DNA of 64,000 bases, taken from Ooceraea biroi (lineage: Eukaryota; Arthropoda; Insecta; Hymenoptera; Formicidae). Made by a program: the position numbers and the translations under genes. Positions within the stretch are counted from its first letter, which is position 1; each line of letters starts with the position of its first letter. Positions 58,978 to 64,000 of the stretch are shown one piece after another. The notes below the pieces were generated by a model. That model was not told the DNA's origin. It worked only from the letters and a program-made list of their open reading frames with translations, and did not search any database. The stretch covers positions 8,742,001-8,806,000 of the forward strand of contig NC_039510.1 in assembly GCF_003672135.1 (NCBI RefSeq). Direction: 5' to 3'.

Positions 58978-60461
58978 CAAATATATATATGCCCGCATAT
59001 TCAGAAATGTTTTCATTTATAATACATATTTAATAAATGGCCCTAAAGATCATTAAATCCTATATAAATTCAAATATTAAGTAAGACGACTCTTTCAAGA
59101 ATTTCGCAAGATTAGTAGCTGTTGAAGCATATCAACCATTAAAGTAACTGACTATGAAATATGTTTCTCAAAGAATCCAATTAAGATCTATTACCTCTAC
59201 CACGATATAGTAGCAGCAGCCCATTGTCAAAGAATCCGATTCATGCTTCAACTCAAAGATTTTCTCAAACATTCGCATCATCGTTCTCTTAACGATTTAT
59301 TATCATCGCCAAGACGATCCGCGTTTGCTTGCTCGCGCGTCGTCAAATTCTTCTCCCTACATTCATTATGCACCGTCACCATGATTCGAGCAAAGAGCTC
59401 TTCGCATAAACATCTTCGCCGAGCATTCGAACCATCGTCGCGTACCATCTGGCCTCGAGAATAAAAATCAAAGCTCTTTCGAGAACTGCCAGATTACCTG
59501 AGCACGATGCTTCAAGGTAAACACAGGAGGAGAAAAGATTATTTTAAATTGTCAGAAATATGGGGTCTTGTTCACCGCATGGTGCTGATTATCATCAGTC
59601 AAATAGATCGAGTAATTAATGAGGGTTGGAGCCATAATGGTCCTCTCACTTGCGTCTTTCTTCCTTCTCCACCCCACAAAAACATGAGAATCTTTACACA
59701 TGTTTTTTTTCCTTTTTCCCATAAAGCTAAATAAACGCCATGAATCCACATAATGCTTAGATTCGCATTTGTTTTTAGTCGTGTACATTTATATTTTAAT
59801 CCAAAATGTCAGTTAACATTTGTTAAACTTAAACAATTGATGGATCTAGTTTAATAGTTTACTTACGTGATACATTATACGCAAATAAAAAGTGTTTGTA
59901 TAATCTTTTGCAAAATCAGAAATGTTTACATGAGCAAGGAACAGAAAGAGAGAGAAATTTGCACACGCCAAGTCACAGGTAGACAGTGTATGTACCTCTT
60001 GCACTTAGAAAAGCAGTTTGCTCGCGTTGCCGCAAGATCTGCTCAACCGCAGTTGTCGCGCAGGGTTGCGCTCGCGTAAAATAGCTGAGCGAAGGGTGTA
60101 CCGTTAAGAGGGCGTCGAATGCCGATGGTGGCCGGTGGCCGAAACGAGACAACGAGCTTTGGGTATCCGCGGGGATTGTACGGGACGAACAACAAACTCT
60201 CGCCCGTCGTTATCACGTTTTCTCCCTCTATCTGGCGACCTCTCTCCCCGGGGGCCATTTCTATTTGTCCTTCTGAGAGCCAAACCATGTCGCAGCTTCC
60301 GACGGCACGCGTTCGCTAACGTTGAAGAACACGAACGGCTGGCTCGCCGGTTTGTGAAAATATCGCGAGTGCGCGCGCGCGGAAGGAACAGGAAGAAAAG
60401 CGTGCGTACGTATCCTCATCTTTCGTGCCAACCGCCTGTTTTATGGCCGCGGAAACACACC

Positions 60462-60499
60462 GCGCACTTACGACATTACCTGGTAATGCTGCAAGGGTC
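60462..60499. repeat. Local direct repeat, copy 1 (CGACATTACCTGGTAATG core)
   Basis: CGCACTTACGACATTACCTG, then GTAATGCTGCAAG, recurs with a few changes at 60,899-60,936. The core is a near-palindrome ATTAC-C/G-TGGTAAT. Confidence 0.55.
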
Positions 60500-60898
60500 C
60501 GTTAAAACCGCGAAGAGGCATTTAACGCTTATACGGGGGCACTGAAGAGCACGGACAAACAGCCACGGGCTACAGCGGGTCGTTTCGCGGTCGCAGCCTG
60601 ATTTGATCTTTTCCAAGACCTACCTCAGAAAAGTAGGATATCGTAAACGCGGAGTAAGACAAAACCTTGATCTTTTTACGTCAGAAAATTATCTTTACAT
60701 ATATATTATAAAAACAGCGAAATAATAGAAAAATATATATCAAATATATAAAAGAGATACTTAGCAAGTGGGAGTAACGAAATACGTTTGTAGGCAAGAA
60801 AATGAATTATTTTTCTCATCATACATGATATTGTCCAGGATGAAGGTGGTTTATATCATCCTGTGTCAATTGGTCGTTTTACGAGCGTAAGGACCTGC

Positions 60899-60936
60899 CG
60901 CACGTTTACGACATTACGTGGTAATGTTCCAAGAGG
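60899..60936. repeat. Local direct repeat, copy 2
   Basis: CGCACGTTTACGACATTACG, then TGGTAATGTTCCAAG, is a diverged copy of 60,462-60,499, about 440 bases away in the same orientation. Confidence 0.55.
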
Positions 60937-61048
60937 TGCCATAAAGCTGAGGACGGTGTAACGATGCTGTAGAATCACGATAGACGAGTGCGCGAACTGT
61001 GCACTAATGACATTTCTTTAAATATCTCTTTATTATACACTTATCATA

Positions 61049-61088
<40 letters not shown>

Positions 61089-61107
61089 TGTGTGTGTGTG
61101 TGTGTGT
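61049..61107. repeat. (TGCG)n/(TG)n microsatellite
   Basis: About ten TGCG units grade into about nine TG dinucleotides. The pattern fits TG expansion with CpG decay (TGCG to TGTG), or the reverse. Confidence 0.96.
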
Positions 61108-63382
61108 ACAATCGAAATAAAATAAAATTGAATATATTGTACTATATACATGTATATACGTATCCTTTAACCAAGTGCAGACGTAGGACGTTCTACAGGA
61201 TATAAGATCCTCCAATTAACCAAGGTCAATGACGAATCAGTAATCATTAAACGATAGTCATTAGGCGCATGTGTAAAATACTAATGATCCGAGAGTGAGA
61301 GAATGTTTCATGAATTGCTTCGATGAGTCGCTCGTTCGTAAAGGCGTCTCACTCACACATTTATCCGGCCGTGCAACTGATTCGCAATCGCGACACGGCT
61401 GTGATTATCCGATTGAATAATTCATTATCACCTGGCTTGTCAAAGAATGTACCGATGGTGCCACCTTCCTTTTTACCTTCCTTCATCAGCATCGTCTCCA
61501 CCCACCGCTTTGTATCTGTTGCTATCAAAGAACAACTGCTATTCAACGTTCCACGAAAAACTCGGAATGATCGGAAAATTATAGCTTTCCACCTGTATCT
61601 TTAAAAGCCTCGAAGCACGAAAAAAGAAACAGGCCGATGAGATCGATTCAATTGTGAGGGACAAAGGTTGCCGCATCGTTGTAGTTGGAAGACAGTCTTC
61701 CCGGCATTGTTTTCTGAAAATAAGTCGACAGGTAGTCTACCTTTTCGCACAATGGGTATTCTTGATCTTCAACGTGTATTCTTGGTCCTCTCCTTTACTG
61801 TACCCCTCCGAAACCATTTCACAAATCGATTTTACATTGCGCCCTTTACTAAAGAGAAGCGTATTTAATCAAGGGTAAAGTGGTATTTAATCAAGCTATC
61901 TTACGGGAAAATGTATTATACAATGCTATCAGACTGGCGCAATTATTGTATTGTATAAATAGCAGAGTGGTTAATGTGAAATATTTGAGCGGATCTCATT
62001 CGATTTAAATAAATATTTAAGAGAGAACATATTTTTTTAGAGACTGATGTCTCTGGGGAAAAGAATAAATGAACGATCTTTGCGATATTAATCTTAAAAT
62101 ACTAACAACTTTCTGAATAATTACTTTGCCATTTTTGTACCGAGCGAAAATGTGTTTGCAGCTTAATTGGCGGAACATACGAAATGTTCTCGACACCATC
62201 TGAGGCTTCCTCAATGAGTCATCAGCGCATTGGGAGCATTAGCCCAATCTGGGTGCAACCTGGGGCTCAGATGCACACCAGTGACTTCCATCGTATAATA
62301 AATGTTGCAATTCTGCTCTAAGCCACATTATCCTTCTCATACATATTATAGTCCTCAAATTCAAACTAATGAGAGAATAAAACTAACTCCCCATGAAAAA
62401 AGTTATAAATTGAGCAAATAAGATCAGTCGTATGATATATCAAACAAGATAATGAAAATCTGAATTCTTCAGAAAAAATTGACGTTTATATATGCTACAA
62501 ATACATAATCACACGCGATGAAGTCGATTATACGATGCAGTCAATTCGCATGGAACTTGACATCTTCGTTCAGCATGAATCATTGGCCATCGTAAAAGTA
62601 ATCATGTCACTCTGAAACGTTGGCACTTCACGGGTCGTAAAGTTACAGGTGATGAGGCCAATTTTACCATATTATTATGGAACACGGTATGCATATTGAC
62701 GCGTTCTTACATTATGGACGAGCCTCCGTCCAATAATTGGCGAATATTGCTTCAACGACAACGTAAATTTGTCATTCAATCGTTAATAGCTTGACACATC
62801 AATTCCAAAACAACATAAAAGCCAAAAAGTTTTACGGAAATTGCTAAACATATAATTTGCAAATGTAAAATCTTACGTAATAAGATTTCAATTGTTACAT
62901 AGTACCAAAAATTTATTTTTACAAGCGGCATATAAGAGTAGATTATTCTTGAAAAGCTTGTAATGTATAATTTATGTTGGTACTACAACTGCGTGTTCGA
63001 ATGTATAAAGGAACTTCACAACACTCTGCAACAATGTGCAAACTAATCGCTGTACATTTAAGGAAACTTTTCTTGATCACGTGCGATAAAAGTGCGAATT
63101 AATCTCGAATGATTGATACCAATATGCAAATTGATCGAATCTGTTTATCATACCATTACGGTACAGTCATGAATATTGACGCGCATAACTGGAGTGGTCC
63201 GTGCGCCGCATAGTACGTAAGATCTACACAACAGCGTCGCGCGCTCCTCGCTTTAGCGGCTCACGATGATTAAACCGAGTTGATATTCCTCAGAGAGGAA
63301 GCAATTATTAACGACACCTCGCACCTTCGCAGGCTACACATTCGAGATAACATCGATATACCATCTTCGACTTGTTCACGTT

Positions 63383-63499
63383 ATGAGACGACTGTTGGCG
63401 CTATTTATCTTGGCCGGATCCATTATTCAGGCTATGCCGTATGCACGTGGGGTAACAGGAGTAGTTCTGTCCGCGTGCTTGCACATGACGTGTCACTAG
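63383..63499 (+). CDS. Candidate signal-peptide exon of an unrecognised small secreted protein
   Basis: ATG at 63,383 opens a 38-codon frame beginning MRRLLALFILAGSIIQAMPY, which has the charged start, hydrophobic core and small residues of a secretory signal peptide. The frame ends at TAG 63,497. Alternatively the coding exon could end at 63,451, where a GTAACA donor in phase 0 follows ...MPYARG. No mature domain was recognised and no downstream exon was found before the window ends. This may be chance. Confidence 0.3.
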   Translation: MRRLLALFILAGSIIQAMPYARGVTGVVLSACLHMTCH

Positions 63500-64000
63500 C
63501 CTTTTTCTCGTACACAGCCAGTTAGCGCGGCAAACGAGTAATCGACTATCAAGGATTGGAATGGCCGCGACGCGGAGTGTACATCATGCGCGCGATCCAG
63601 GGTGTCTTCCTTATTGGTAATACAGATAAAATACAACGGATGCATATTTTATCTTAATCGTGTCTGCGGAGAACGTGAATTGGAGGCGCTAATGCACGTT
63701 AATGGCGCGCCAATGTACTCGTAATCGATATATTAATGCAACCTAATGCACGCTCGATACATTCACTGATCTCCCTTGCATGCTCGCATGTAGTGTCGTT
63801 TGCCAGACTGGAGACTGACGACTAAATAAAACGCTGATCTTGTAAGAAAATACGTGCGCCCTGCATGGAAGAGGAGCCGAGCTTCTCCAAGACAACGGGT
63901 GACTCTCCTCGAGGAAAGTTGCAACGCGCAGACAATCGCAGAGAGAACCGTCGAGTCTCGCCGATTAGAATCAATGTGGAACTTTCTGTGCTCGATAATC
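63500..64000. other. No recognised gene
   Basis: Window end; no motif, repeat or splice-consistent reading frame was identified. Confidence 0.6.

Larger units (their letters stand above)
57799..63382. other. No recognised gene; small palindrome and microsatellite
   Basis: It contains a 117-base palindromic sequence (58,861-58,977), a GC-richer stretch with overlapping frames (59.9-60.6 kb), a diverged local direct repeat (60,462 and 60,899) and a TGCG/TG microsatellite (61,049). No protein family was recognised. Confidence 0.65.

Noticed and set aside
60043..60545. Overlapping open frames up to 136 codons on both strands
   Set aside because: Composition-driven, with no shared or family motif.

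Overview
The window looks like arthropod nuclear DNA, most likely from a hymenopteran insect and plausibly an ant. The reasons are long introns, many CpG-containing unmethylated-looking stretches, mariner, Tc1 and P-type transposons, and a receptor gene with insect-style exon structure. The species is an inference; nothing in the sequence names it.

Region 1 (1-21,121, + strand) is the 5' part of one host gene, a discoidin domain receptor (Ddr, a collagen-receptor tyrosine kinase). Eight coding exons could be joined with consistent GT-AG sites and reading phases. They encode a signal peptide, the discoidin domain, the discoidin-like domain, a juxtamembrane stalk, one membrane span, and a long tyrosine- and proline-rich cytosolic segment. 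No exon for the tyrosine kinase domain was recognised in the remaining 43 kb. The last exon can be spliced at a good donor (21,084) or read through to a stop at 21,119 with an AATAAA signal 195 bases later. So either the kinase lies beyond the window across a very large intron, or a kinase-less form exists.

Region 2 (21.1-64 kb) has no recognised host gene apart from a weak candidate secreted-peptide exon near 63.4 kb. If the kinase lies downstream, this region is intron. It holds a series of mobile elements: a foldback element with a small 'CYICG' reading frame (25,250-26,188); a 1,288-bp mariner with an intact DD34D transposase (44,428-45,715); and a decayed 1,648-bp Tc1-like element with 222-bp inverted repeats (47,865-49,512).

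Region 3 (50.6-57.8 kb) is the most unusual part, a nest of elements. Two related foldback elements bracket a tandem-repeat array. That array contains a third foldback that carries a THAP-domain first exon in each arm. The right-hand foldback is interrupted by a 4,028-bp P-superfamily element with an 8-bp target duplication, terminal inverted repeats, a spliced THAP plus transposase gene and a poly(A) signal, and it is broken by two compensating frameshifts. A 99-bp TAA-flanked palindromic MITE sits in the same foldback.

Several microsatellites, two further small palindromic elements and long stretches with nothing recognised complete the window. All calls come from reading the sequence; no database search was possible.
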